This document shows, in pieces, positions 1-8,687 of a DNA stretch of 43,199 nucleotides (positions within the stretch are counted from its first letter, which is position 1; every line of letters begins with the position of its first letter). The stretch is taken from the NCBI RefSeq assembly GCF_002929335.1, contig NZ_PJIL01000026.1, positions 1-43,199 of the forward strand, written 5' to 3'. The stretch comes from Arthrobacter sp. Y81 (GTDB lineage Bacteria > Actinomycetota > Actinomycetes > Actinomycetales > Micrococcaceae). The notes under the pieces are model-generated. The model was not told the DNA's origin and did no database searches. It saw only the letters and a program-made list of their open reading frames with translations. Made by a program: the position numbers and the translations under genes.

Positions 1-89
1 CAATCATCACCGAGGCCACACCTCACTCAAAGGTCAGCCACCGGCCAGCCGCGTCACTAACCTCTCAGGTCAATACACCTAGGCCGCCC

Positions 90-545
90 GGGAAGAAGAG
101 TCCGGATCCCACACACCTCCGCTCTGTCGACGGATCGCGCGCCGGCCCCAGACACCCCCGGAGACGTTGTCACTGAATGGAACGTCCTGCGAAACCGACG
201 GTCTGGCGGCGAAGTCATGTCGCCTGAAACAGAGAACTTCATGAAGTGGTGAAGGCAGCACCAGGAGGAAGGGACCAACATGCAGGTCGAAAAGCCGCCC
301 GTGCACAAAGGTGGGCACAATGTGCACACCCCCTTTGGCCGGACAAACACCCGATGAGCGGACTCTGCCCGCTCGCAGAAAGCGGCTATCCGAGGAAGAT
401 CATCGAAGAGAATTCGTCTTGCTCATGTCGTCACCACAATTCCGGGCCATGAATGGGTGACGGCCAACAACTGGCCAGCGGAACAGTCAGATAGGACGGC
501 ACACACCTTAGATTCCAGCAAGCAGAGGGCCCGCCAGTCAGGCCT
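90..545. repeat. Left copy of a diverged ~0.45-kb direct repeat
   Basis: This stretch matches 42560-43020 in the same orientation, with blocks of near identity (the segment around GAGTCCGGATCCCACACACC, the segment before ATGAAGTGGTGAAGGCAG, and GTGACGGCCAACAACTGGCC) separated by diverged parts; I estimate roughly 75% identity by eye. Both copies carry a palindromic TGTGCAC site and a tiny ORF after a purine-rich Shine-Dalgarno stretch (280-357 here, 25 codons, starting MQVEKPPVHK). The match is too diverged to be a circular-contig overlap. Function unknown; it may be the end region of a larger mobile unit. Confidence 0.7.
311..329. promoter_or_regulatory. TGTGCAC palindrome, copy 1
   Basis: The site reads GTGGGCACA-A-TGTGCACAC, a 9-bp inverted repeat around one base with one mismatch. 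A half site, GTGCACA, lies just before it at 301. The same palindrome recurs at 2197-2215 and 42787-42801. Such a dimeric site could bind a resolvase, partition protein or repressor; nothing in the window identifies the protein. Confidence 0.5.
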
Positions 546-639
546 CTGCCCACATAACTTCACAGGCGACCGCGGCGCCAGGCCCAGGCCGCAGCCAGTG
601 TCAGAGGAACCCAACGACGGACAATGTCCACACATTAAA

Positions 640-664
640 GCAAAAACCCCTCTGACGAGGGGTC
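640..664 (-). terminator. Rho-independent terminator after the tRNA remnant
   Basis: Read on the minus strand, ACCCCTC and GAGGGGT form a 7-bp stem with a 4-base loop, followed by TTTTTG. It sits about 6 bases past the tRNA 3'-end sequence, where a tRNA terminator would be expected. Confidence 0.65.
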
Positions 665-669
665 ATGCG

Positions 670-691
670 TGCCCGAGGTGGGACTCGAACC
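670..691 (-). other. tRNA 3'-end remnant, possible attachment site
   Basis: On the minus strand this reads as a T-loop (GGTTCGAGTCCC) followed by an acceptor-type 3' strand (ACCTCGGGCA). The bases upstream do not complete the T-stem and no anticodon arm is present, so only the last ~22 bases of a tRNA gene are here. Integrative elements commonly recombine within tRNA 3' ends and leave such a copy, so this may be an att half. No integrase gene and no second copy were seen in the window. Confidence 0.4.
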
Positions 692-781
692 GGGTTCCAG
701 CCCTTGTGAACACTGGGAAGTCCCGGAAACATCGCCAGTCCGACCCGATCCGCCCCCAGTACGCCCCAGTCCGAAGTGTGA

Positions 782-2170
782 TGTCTCTGGACATGGGTGA
801 CGGTTCTGTATCAGGAGATCGGTGACATTTCGTGTATCAGGACTTCGGTGACGGTTGTGGGTTGTTTCATGGTGCGTCCTGGGGGCTTGCCGTTTCCGAC
901 TGATTTGGTCCCGGCCGATGGACGGGGGTAGGACGTGATGTGGGTGCCCTGGTCATCGAAGAACTGGATCGTCTCAGTGTCCCAGAGCGCGTGGATGGCC
1001 TGCCGGGCGTAGGGTCTGCCGATCATGTAGACCACGCTGTTGATCGTGACTCTGCCGTTGGGGTAGGCGATGCGGGTAGCCTGGCCGCTGCCGCGGGTCC
1101 CGTCCTGCGTGAGGGCCGGGACAGGTTTCGGGTGGGGTGGCTCGGCGGCCGGTGTGGCCTCCATGCTTGTCGCGGGGTGATCCGCCCGGGCAGGCCCTGA
1201 TGCGGGCGTTCGGTGTTATAGAGCTCATCGAACGCGTCGACCTGCTCCTGAAGCTGTTCAAGGCTCCCGGCGAGGGGTTGTTTGTCCAGGAAACGGAACA
1301 GGGTCCGGTGGAAGCGTTCGTTCTTGCCCTGCGTGGTTGGTTTGTACGGTTTCCCGGTGATCGCCTCGATCCCCAGGGAGGTGACGTACGTGAGGAGCTG
1401 GCCTCGGAGGCCTCGCCGTGAAGGGTTCAACGCGGCCCCGTTGTCCGTGAGCAGTTTCTGGGGCACCCCGTGCGCGGTGATGCCCTTTTTCACTACCGTG
1501 ATCGCGGCCTCGGATGTTTCCCCGGCGGCGACGTGGGAGGCGACCGCGAAACGGGAGTGGTCATCGATGAGCTGGAAGATCACGCATTTACGGCCACCGG
1601 TGAGGACGTACTCGGTCGCGTCCAGCTGCCACAGACAGTTCGGGGCGGGGTGAACGAAGCGGCGGTACGCGGCCCGGGGCTTCTTTCGTGGCTCCAGCCT
1701 CGAGACACCGCTTTGACGGAAGATTCTGGCCAGCGACGCGACCGAGGGCACCGGTTCCAGGCCCATGGAATTCATCTTCTCGAATACGCTGATCGGTCCG
1801 TGGTCCAGGCCCGAGCGCTCCAACGCCGCCCGCACCTGGAGGGCCTGGTCCTTGGCCTCCTCACTGATCCTGGACGGGCTCTTGCGCGGCCGGCGGGAGC
1901 GCGGTTCCAACGCCGCGGCGGGGCCCTCGGCCCGGGCCCGGCCCAGCAACACGTAAAACGTCTTACGGGAGATGCCATGCTCGGCACAGAACGACGTCAC
2001 GGCACCACGCGGCGGATCATCCGGCCACTGCGAGATCGCTAAACGGACACGAGGATCAACAGGCTCAACTCCACTCATCCACCCATCAGAATGGCAGAAG
2101 TGTCACCACCAAGAATCCCTGAAGTGTCACCGATGTGCTGATACAGAACTGTCACCCATGTCCGGAGACA
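782..2170 (-). mobile_element. IS481-family insertion sequence
   Basis: The element is bounded by inverted repeats starting TGTCTCTGGACATGGGTGAC on the left and TGTCTCCGGACATGGGTGAC read inward from 2170. Similarity extends about 50 bases with five or six mismatches and includes repeated GGTGACA motifs. It carries one transposase gene, frameshifted near its 3' end. No short target duplication touches the ends. Instead a 16-bp direct repeat, ACGCCCCAGTCCGAAG, lies 5 bp outside the left end (761-776) and 4 bp outside the right end (2175-2190). Confidence 0.85.
811..2078 (-). pseudogene. IS481-family transposase, frameshifted
   Basis: DDE-type transposase that would cut and join the ends of the surrounding element. 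An N-terminal helix-turn-helix (residues about 25-45, GISRKTFYVLLGRAR) is followed by an rve integrase core with D153 (WQLDATEY), D212 (LTDNGAAL) and E254 (KNERFHRTL). Near 1150 the frame changes: the minus-strand text GCATGGAGGCC needs one more G to read A-W-E-A. The remaining C-terminal domain (including VTINSVVYMIGR) continues in another frame to 811. The catalytic core is intact, so a shortened 351-residue product could be made. A programmed -1 shift is possible but no classic slippery heptamer is evident, so a one-base loss is the simpler reading. Confidence 0.8.
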
Positions 2171-2696
2171 TAACACGCCCCAGTCCGAAGCCCAAAGTGT
2201 GCACATTGTGCACACCCTCTTTTTGTCTATTTCGGCGGCCAGAAAACGGGCTGCTAAGACGGCCGTCCGGGCAGGGCGCGATTCCGCTCGAACACGATAG
2301 CACGGGTCCGGAAACGAGCAGGCCCCGAATAAGCACCGCACTACCCCGGCGGGCCTCCTGCTGGAATCAACGAGCTTCATGATGTCGGGCTCCTCCTCCC
2401 CGAACATCTCATGGAGAAACGAACAGCGACCTGCATGACCAACCGACAGGCTGGCCTCCAGGAATGAGCACGGACCACCGAAGCGCAGCCGAGCCGACCG
2501 CAACGAGCGCCTCTTCCCCGGCCCAGACGTGCCCGACTGCCTGGCGGCAGACAACTGACAGTGGACGTTATGTAAAGCTATTTGCCTGATAGTTGCAAAC
2601 GCACCCTACTCACAGCTTGCCCGAAACTCTTCCGTCGCTGGGGCTGAGGGCCGGCTCATTGAGAAGTTGGCATGCTTGCTATGGAGTGATGCCGCT
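2171..2696. other. Non-coding stretch between the IS and the 706-residue gene
   Basis: Apart from the direct-repeat copy at 2175-2190 and the palindrome at 2197-2215, I see no gene here. A 159-residue minus-strand reading frame crosses it into the IS end but has no domain features. Confidence 0.5.
2197..2215. promoter_or_regulatory. TGTGCAC palindrome, copy 2 (perfect)
   Basis: GTGTGCACA-T-TGTGCACAC is a perfect 9-bp inverted repeat around a single T. It is the best of three copies in the window; the others lie inside the terminal direct repeats. The rest of the repeat does not extend here, so the palindrome itself is the conserved element. Confidence 0.6.
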
Positions 2697-4817
2697 CTAG
2701 GTCATCGATAGGCAGAACTCGTCGTTGATTTTGATCACGAGCGCGATAAGCATTTTCAGAGACGTGAGATAGGTCTGGAAGTGTTCGGATTCGCTTGCTG
2801 AGGCTGCTTGCGACCCGTGCAGGTACTTGTTCCTAAGCTCTGGTCCATTGCTGAACTCGGTCTTGTTTAGAAAATAGTTGAAATAACTGGCTTCCGCTTC
2901 TGTCAGTAGTGAGGAGCTGCGGGTAACCCATCCGCGGGCTTCAAAAGCATCGACGTGCGTGCGTCCTTCGCGCGAGAGACGGTGATACGTCGCTGCATTT
3001 CTGGCAAAGAGCCTGTAAAGGAGCCCGAACTGTTCTGTCTTCGCGATCTGCACGCGGGCGCCTGTATCTTCCAACACCCTCAGGTGGATTAGCTTGTCGA
3101 CTATGGATTGCTGGTGCACAGCGAAATCGGTATACGAAATCTCATTGCGGACTAGGAGTCGCGCAGCGCTCGAGTCATGGAGAGTGTCGTTGATGTAAGT
3201 CAATCCAGACTGGTCGGAAAAGAGCGTATGGAGCACCCCATGGATCTCTTCGTGGTCGGTCGCATATACATATTTTCCGTTAAGCAGGCTGGGAATTTGG
3301 CGGTAGGCCACCGGGTCCGACGTAAGCGCGAGAAGTTCCCTGTCAAGCTCGCCCTCTTGGACGTAAAGCCTGAACTGGTTGACGATGCCCTCCATCTCGG
3401 CGAACAGGTGGCGTGCCTTTTCCAAAAAGGAAGACGCCGGGGCTGACGGGGCGAAGGAAAAATTGAGTGCTCCAAATTCTTCGACCAGGTATGAGTCGAA
3501 GAACCAAGAGATCACAGTTTCCAGGTCGATGTCCTTTGAGGACAGATAGTCCTGATACAGGCGCGTTTGTAGCAGTGAGCTGATTTCTTTGGCGCGGAAA
3601 GCGGCGCCGATCTGATAGTCCCTGCGTCCTGTAGTCGTCATGAATCTCTCAAAGACGCCCAGTTCGGAAGGGTACGACGGCAGCGTAAGGAGGGCGTGAT
3701 CATCAGCGAATTCGAACAGGTGCTGGAAGTTGTTGAGAATGCTCGCTTTGTCTAGCGTCCCGTCAAGCCAGCTCCGGCTGTAAGTGTGGGTCGTCACCAT
3801 GTCGTCGAGCTCCGTTTTTGCTGGCTCTCGTTGGGAATCCGAAAGCCTCACTTCGGCTCCAGTTTTGATCTTCATCGCAGACTCTTCCCTGAAGAGTTCT
3901 TCGACCATTCGTTGACTTCGCCGCTTGGCTTTGAGCTTGAGTCTCGCATCGATTCCTGTTTGGACGTCGATGGGGGCGGTCTCAATCAGTCGAACAAAGT
4001 TGAGGTTCGCATCTTCACTATCTAGGTAGTTGGAGAGCAACTCCTTCGCGTCGAAGGAGGTGAAATTCTTCGGGACGTACAATTCAGACGACACGTCCTT
4101 CTGTAGGTACTTCCGAATTAGGTGCTCGGCGTTGCGCGCATCAGCAAGCAGCGCGTCACGGATATGACTGTCATAGGTAGAAACGAGTTTCTTGCAGTCA
4201 AGCATCTCTGCCAGGTTGACCCCTGCCTCAGTTAGAGCCGGAAGCATGACTTCGGGTGTGCAACGCTCGAAAGCCCTGTTCCTTCCGAGAAGCTCGAGGA
4301 GATTGAAACGGTAGTAGTACGGGATCCCACTCAGCCGAGCCGCGACATTCGTGTCATTGAAGCCGAAAAAGAACTTGGAGACGGCAGCTCGGAGTTGCGG
4401 GGCCAACGCCTCGGCAGTCGCGCGTTCCCTTGGGCTATACGTGAGGGGCAGGACACCGGCCTCGATATATGAGTGAACGTTGTGAAGCTCAATGGCATCA
4501 ACAACGGTCGGTGGAACGTCGGTGGTATCGAAGTGGGCAATCAGGTAGGCAATCCGTTCAAGATGCCAATGTGATGCCAAATCCGCTGCACCATAGAACT
4601 TCACACGTTTTAGATCCGCCGCGCCATCCATCATGCTTCGATCAATCCCTATCTGGCCAGTACTGCCAGGACCGGCAAGGTCCATCGGGAAGAGGATATC
4701 CGGCCCGCTCCCCCACGCCGTCATCGTGAAGGAACACCGAGTGGGACGGCGGCTTCGTCTCAGTGCAATCTTTCTGACGATCGCGGGGGACAAAGCAGTT
4801 GGGAGTTGACGGGACAT
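2697..4817 (-). CDS. Uncharacterised 706-aa protein with C-terminal HEPN-like motif
   Basis: I do not recognise the family. The protein is soluble, with no signal or membrane segment, and mostly helical in appearance. The C-terminal ~60 residues contain LRNKYLHG, an R-x4-H arrangement followed by a long hydrophobic helix; this is the usual look of a HEPN domain, a fold found in many RNases of toxin and phage-defence systems. The assignment rests on that motif alone. Base composition is visibly lower in GC than neighbouring genes, which suggests separate acquisition. Several starts are possible; the first Met gives a basic N-terminus, and Met32 (MTAWGSGPD) is an alternative. It stands alone, with no cognate antitoxin-like partner beside it. 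Confidence 0.75.
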   Translation of the reverse strand: MSRQLPTALSPAIVRKIALRRSRRPTRCSFTMTAWGSGPDILFPMDLAGPGSTGQIGIDRSMMDGAADLKRVKFYGAADLASHWHLERIAYLIAHFDTTDVPPTVVDAIELHNVHSYIEAGVLPLTYSPRERATAEALAPQLRAAVSKFFFGFNDTNVAARLSGIPYYYRFNLLELLGRNRAFERCTPEVMLPALTEAGVNLAEMLDCKKLVSTYDSHIRDALLADARNAEHLIRKYLQKDVSSELYVPKNFTSFDAKELLSNYLDSEDANLNFVRLIETAPIDVQTGIDARLKLKAKRRSQRMVEELFREESAMKIKTGAEVRLSDSQREPAKTELDDMVTTHTYSRSWLDGTLDKASILNNFQHLFEFADDHALLTLPSYPSELGVFERFMTTTGRRDYQIGAAFRAKEISSLLQTRLYQDYLSSKDIDLETVISWFFDSYLVEEFGALNFSFAPSAPASSFLEKARHLFAEMEGIVNQFRLYVQEGELDRELLALTSDPVAYRQIPSLLNGKYVYATDHEEIHGVLHTLFSDQSGLTYINDTLHDSSAARLLVRNEISYTDFAVHQQSIVDKLIHLRVLEDTGARVQIAKTEQFGLLYRLFARNAATYHRLSREGRTHVDAFEARGWVTRSSSLLTEAEASYFNYFLNKTEFSNGPELRNKYLHGSQAASASESEHFQTYLTSLKMLIALVIKINDEFCLSMT

Positions 4818-4859
4818 CCGTTACCGGCGTTTGCGGTTACCGCCATTAGATGAGGAATC

Positions 4860-5128
4860 ATGCACGTGGATCGCCATCCTCCTGACGACCTCCAGCATGC
4901 GTACAGCCTCTGGAACGCGTCCGCGTACAGCGACCTGAAACTCGCTGGCTATCTGGCCAACAAGGTCCAACCCTGGGCCTTCTCGGCGCCCCGGTGAATC
5001 TCACCGTGCTGAACCCCGGACCAAGCACCCTATTGTTTGAGCAGCCCGAACGGGACCTGAACGACGTTGTTACCGAAGTATGGCCGCATGAGATCCTCGC
5101 TTCGATGCCATGGGATACCCACTGCTGA
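4860..5128 (+). pseudogene. Small hypothetical gene, apparently frameshifted
   Basis: An ATG at 4860 opens a 45-codon frame (start MHVDRHPPDDL) ending at 4997. Shifting frame near 4980 continues sensibly as LLGAPVNLTVLNPGPSTL to a stop at 5128. Together they would make about 88 residues of unknown function. Evidence is only the smooth continuation across the shift. Confidence 0.35.
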
Positions 5129-5183
5129 CTCGTAGAGGTGTATTCTTGCCCGATTCGGTCCGGCCGGAAAGGGAGTGCCCAAG

Positions 5184-5699
5184 ATGTCGCAATCGGAAGT
5201 AGCCCAAGCCATCAGCAGGTCTCGGCAGTACTTGACCGAAAGCCCGGAGAAGGCCCGCACCCGCGATTCAACGGCCACTGCCGTGCTGGAGGATGGGCTC
5301 CGGGTCCGGGTTGACGGCCCGCACGGCTGGTCCTTGGTGACGGACATGGGGCCAGGAGTTGGCGGGAAGGGTTCGGCGCCTACTCCTGGATGGATGCTGC
5401 GCTCGGCAAGCGCCGCCTGCTTGCTCTCGCTCATCGCCATGCGTGCCGCCGAAAAGGGAGTGAGCCTAAACCTGCTCGAAGTTGATGTTGACAGTGAATC
5501 TGATGACCGCGGTCTGCTGGGAATCGGTAAGGACACTCCTCCAGGACCCCTCGCTCTGCGCACAGTGGTCCGCATAGCAGCCAATGACACCGAAGAGGCC
5601 GCTCTCCGCGACATCGTTTCATGGGCAGACGAGCACTCCCCCGTTGACGATGCGGTCCGCCGCGCTGTCCCAGTGGAGCTGACCGTTGTGATCGGCTGA
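5184..5699 (+). CDS. OsmC/Ohr-family protein
   Basis: OsmC-like proteins are small thiol peroxidases acting on organic hydroperoxides in the cytoplasm. The fold signature is present: a beta-rich N-terminal half (residues about 28-60), the central helix SAACLLSLIAMRA with the first conserved Cys, and a C-terminal helix-strand unit. The second conserved Cys, normally in a CPV motif, is replaced by Ser (EHSPVDDAV), so the usual two-cysteine peroxidase cycle is unlikely and it may be one of the non-peroxidase OsmC relatives. I prefer ATG 5184, with GGGAG about 8 bases upstream, over GTG 5175. It is a single gene with no obvious operon partner. Confidence 0.85.
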   Translation: MSQSEVAQAISRSRQYLTESPEKARTRDSTATAVLEDGLRVRVDGPHGWSLVTDMGPGVGGKGSAPTPGWMLRSASAACLLSLIAMRAAEKGVSLNLLEVDVDSESDDRGLLGIGKDTPPGPLALRTVVRIAANDTEEAALRDIVSWADEHSPVDDAVRRAVPVELTVVIG

Positions 5700-6337
5700 G
5701 CCGAGAACGACTGATTAGGAAGCAGCATCCAGACGCATTCAACCGTAAGACGTTTGCAGCGTCCTCGCAGCGACCGCTGCCTACCTTACGGCTATCCGGA
5801 GCCGATCTTTAAGGCCATGACTGAGAATAGCCTTTCGCATTGCTCGTAAATGCGGCGCTTCTCCCGTGCGATCTAGCGAACCAGGCGTCGGTCGGTCTTG
5901 TGGAAGGCTCCTGCGGGCGGCGTGCCCGGTCTGCCGGGTTCCTTGCCGCCCGCCCGCAGGACAGAGGTGCGCTTTTCCCGGTTCAGCCTGCCGCACTGGG
6001 TTAACGGAACCTCCGATATCGGCGTTCAAACCACGGGAGTAGAAGTAGCTGCGAGAACTTCCGTGCATGAAGGAACTGGCGGTTTCCGCAGGTCAGACAT
6101 GCGATGCGATGAATATGACTTCAAGCCTGAGTTTGCCCGCGGATCCCTTGTCGCTGTAGGTTTCCTGCATCTAATGCATGTTTCCATGGTTTAGGGGTTG
6201 CAGTGAGTGGTGTCGTTCCGGGTTTCGTCCCGCGATGCAGCTTCGGGATTCCATGGGAAGGCCCCTTTAACTCCCACACCTCCAGCGGCTGGACCTGTAA
6301 GGTTTTGGCATAGCCAACAAAGGTGTGTGGAGGCATC
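5700..6337. other. Non-coding stretch with a strong hairpin
   Basis: No reading frame here looks like a gene. The notable feature is the inverted repeat at 5910-5960. A GTAAGAC heptamer at 5745 resembles the -35 element of the motif described elsewhere but has no matching -10. Confidence 0.5.
5910..5960. repeat. Long GC-rich inverted repeat
   Basis: CCTGCGGGCGG (5910-5920) pairs perfectly over 11 bp with CCGCCCGCAGG (5950-5960), and inside the loop CCCGG/CCGGG forms a second short stem. There is no T tract, so a simple terminator is not indicated; a REP-type element or structured leader is possible. Confidence 0.5.
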
Positions 6338-6643
6338 ATGGATGCGGAAACAGTAGAGGTTCTTCTGGCCGGTGGGGCAGGCGGATTCTGTCTGGCACTC
6401 GGGCGGCTGCTCATCTCCTACATCGGCCTCAATCACATGGAGGATCCTAAGATGGGGCGGTTCCTCGCCGCTCAGAGCATTCCCATCGTGGTTCTCAGCG
6501 TACTTGGCATGATCGTGGCCTGGGCAACGGCACCTCCCCCCGTGAGCCCCTTCCTTACCGGGCTTGGCGCTCTCGGATTTATCCTCATGCTGGGCAAGGA
6601 CTACCCGAGTCACAGTTCCGAGGCGGCACAGCAAGATGTCTAA
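6338..6643 (+). CDS. Small membrane protein, unknown function
   Basis: A 101-residue protein with three hydrophobic stretches (about residues 5-30, 45-65 and 74-90), so probably a three-pass membrane protein. ATG 6338 is chosen because GGAGG lies 5 bases upstream; the frame is open slightly further up. I do not recognise the family. Its last codons overlap the start of the next gene (ATGTCTAA), which implies translational coupling with the LuxR-HTH protein. Confidence 0.7.
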   Translation: MDAETVEVLLAGGAGGFCLALGRLLISYIGLNHMEDPKMGRFLAAQSIPIVVLSVLGMIVAWATAPPPVSPFLTGLGALGFILMLGKDYPSHSSEAAQQDV

Positions 6644-7913
6644 GCCGGCAATCATGAGAGATGACTTCTGGGCAGACGCAATCAATTCCCTCTTGTTGCG
6701 GCCACCCTACAGGCCTCCTGTGTCCACCAGACCCAATGTAGAGCCGACACAAACACCCCACAGCAGCGCGTCCGATTCTCCCGCCGAGGCACCTGACAGT
6801 CAGGCTGATTCTCCTGCTCGGGAACCCGAGAACGGACACATCAGATACATTGTTATACCGTCCGACTTCAAGCCCCGGATTAAGTACGGCGCGAACGCAC
6901 CGGAAAGCGAAAGCGGGGAAATCCTAGACATCTGGGAGCCGGCTACGAGAGAACAAATCGCAGCGTTCTTAAGGCACGCTTCATTTGATGTGAGGACGGG
7001 TTCAGAACAACCATCAGCAGACCAGACCAGGGTTGAGGAGCCGGCAACGAATATGCCCTCAGTGTCCCCTGTCACAGGACCGAATACGCCTAGTGGGGAA
7101 TCATGGGAGGGCGAACGCACTGCGTCCGAGTGGCTGAATTCCACCCGTGAAAATCTGGTGTCTGTCATTGATGCTGATGTGCGTGCCGTTCATGAGGAGA
7201 TTGCTCAGGCCTTTGGGCGGGACCTCGATCCGGCACACATCAGGGTGGCCGAGGAAAAGGCACAGCAGGTTTCCTTGGAACTCGCAGCCCTGGCCTCGCA
7301 ACTTGAGACATCCCGCAGTGATTGGCGGAACCCTGCAAGGAATGCCGCAGTAAACGCAGTGCAAGCATGGATGCGGGCATCCGGTGCGGCTGAACAGGAG
7401 ACACCAAAAGAACCCGGTGCAATTTCCCCCTCCGATCCAGCGTTGCCGGAGGAACTGAGGAACCTCGCCATCATGTCGCCCCTGCCCCCTGACAGCACTG
7501 ATGCCCAGCCCGGCCCCCTTGACGAGGAACGGCAGAGATTTGCATACGCCCGACTGATTTCCAACTACGGGTTTTCCGAAACCGAAACCTTCATAGTCCT
7601 GGAATTCGCCAACGGATACGACCCGGCAGTCATTGCCGAGGACCAAGGGAGAAGCGAGGATGATGTCCGGAAATATGTAAGCAGAGCCTACGATACTTTC
7701 GGCGTTCACTCCCCCGAAGGACTACTTGCGGTTTTCAGCTGGCTCACAGCCAGACAGGCAGAAGCCGTCGCAACAGCAGAGCGAGAGAAAGCAGAACGCG
7801 GAATCATCGATGCACTCAGGCCGGACGAAGGCCCAGAGCAGGAAGAACCCGAACCCGTACGGGCAGAGGTGGCCGCCCATAAGCCAGCGGAAGCTGACCA
7901 AGAACACCGGTAA
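6636..7913 (+). CDS. Large protein with C-terminal LuxR-type helix-turn-helix
   Basis: A 425-residue protein starting MSKPAIMRDD, 8 bp inside the preceding gene. The first ~270 residues are polar, rich in Pro, Ser and Glu, with no recognised domain. Residues about 290-355 resemble a LuxR/GerE HTH: FSETETFIVLEFANGYDP stands where LTPREREVL normally lies, followed by a recognition-helix region (SEDDVRKYVSRAYDTFGV). The C-terminus is acidic and repetitive. There is no receiver or autoinducer domain, so how it senses a signal is unknown; coupling to a membrane protein suggests membrane-linked signalling, which is inference. Confidence 0.75.
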   Translation: MSKPAIMRDDFWADAINSLLLRPPYRPPVSTRPNVEPTQTPHSSASDSPAEAPDSQADSPAREPENGHIRYIVIPSDFKPRIKYGANAPESESGEILDIWEPATREQIAAFLRHASFDVRTGSEQPSADQTRVEEPATNMPSVSPVTGPNTPSGESWEGERTASEWLNSTRENLVSVIDADVRAVHEEIAQAFGRDLDPAHIRVAEEKAQQVSLELAALASQLETSRSDWRNPARNAAVNAVQAWMRASGAAEQETPKEPGAISPSDPALPEELRNLAIMSPLPPDSTDAQPGPLDEERQRFAYARLISNYGFSETETFIVLEFANGYDPAVIAEDQGRSEDDVRKYVSRAYDTFGVHSPEGLLAVFSWLTARQAEAVATAEREKAERGIIDALRPDEGPEQEEPEPVRAEVAAHKPAEADQEHR

Positions 7914-8260
7914 CCCGTCCGTACCTTCCTCACCAGCGGGCGTGACAAATGTCCGCCAGCGAGCCGTAAAAGAGTTCCGGTACTCATCCATGAACACTTC
8001 CCACAACTCCTGCGCCTTGCTGGAACGCGGGATTGTCACTGTCCTGTATGCGTGGAAGCCCGGTAGGGAAGACGCTGTCACCGTCTCCTTTCGGAGGCGT
8101 TCCGAACCTCGTCGACTCCCCTCTGACTGCCTCGCTATCCTCTTCGCGCCAGTCCAATTAGCGCCACTGGCGATCGCCGTGCAGCCAAGAATGGCCGCCG
8201 ATATCGTCTCTGCTGTAGTAGTTGGCCGCCGAGGCACCGACTGAGGAGCTTGCGGTTCAG
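7914..8260. other. Gene-free stretch
   Basis: Open frames exist on both strands, but none shows a domain, a good ribosome-binding site or coherent composition. I see nothing supportable here. Confidence 0.4.
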
Positions 8261-8687
8261 CTACTTCGTGAGAGCCCCCTCCAACCAGGACCTTAGTACC
8301 GGGGCGGGAGCTACGCCGGCCAGCCTCGCGACGATCTTGCCGTCGAGGATGACCAGCAACATTGGCACTGCCTGAATGGCGAATCTGGCAGAGAGCTGCG
8401 GCGAGTGGTCCACATCGACCTTCACAAGTTTGATCTGCCCCGCGCGTTCGTGTGCCAACTGGTCCAGCACGGGGCTCACCATCCGGCAGGGTCCGAACCA
8501 CACCGCCCAAAAGTCCACCAGTACCGGAACGCCGGACCGTTCGGCGATCTCGCCGAAGTCGTAGTCGCCCGCTTCAACCACCGGGAAGCTCCCGGTGGCA
8601 ACTCCCGCAGCGTGGCCGGCCCTCCGCGACAGCCGGAACTCGGTTGAACTTGCCGCAATGGGGACATTTGATGATGCCCTTGTTCAT
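8261..8687 (-). pseudogene. trxC: Zinc-ribbon thioredoxin (TrxC type), frameshifted, first active-site Cys lost
   Basis: The intact ancestor would be a cytoplasmic thioredoxin 2. Starting at ATG 8687, the N-terminus reads as a zinc ribbon with two CxxC pairs (KCPHCGKF and RCGSCHRE). One extra base near 8585 then shifts the frame; the rest (VVEAGDYDFGEIAERSGV, then the thioredoxin fold) is read from 8581. The active site is W-F-G-P-C instead of W-C-G-P-C, so the nucleophilic Cys is gone through a TGC-to-TTC change. Translation of the 106-residue part from a GTG at 8581 is possible, but the product could not form the redox disulfide. Confidence 0.8.

Noticed and set aside
5745..5774. GTAAGAC heptamer resembling the shared -35 block
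   Set aside because: At the required 16-base spacing the sequence is CAGCGAC, not a GCTAACG-like block, and no gene starts nearby downstream.
7726..8244. 172-codon plus-strand frame after the LuxR-HTH gene
   Set aside because: Its first part is an out-of-frame shadow of the preceding gene and the rest has no domain or convincing start.
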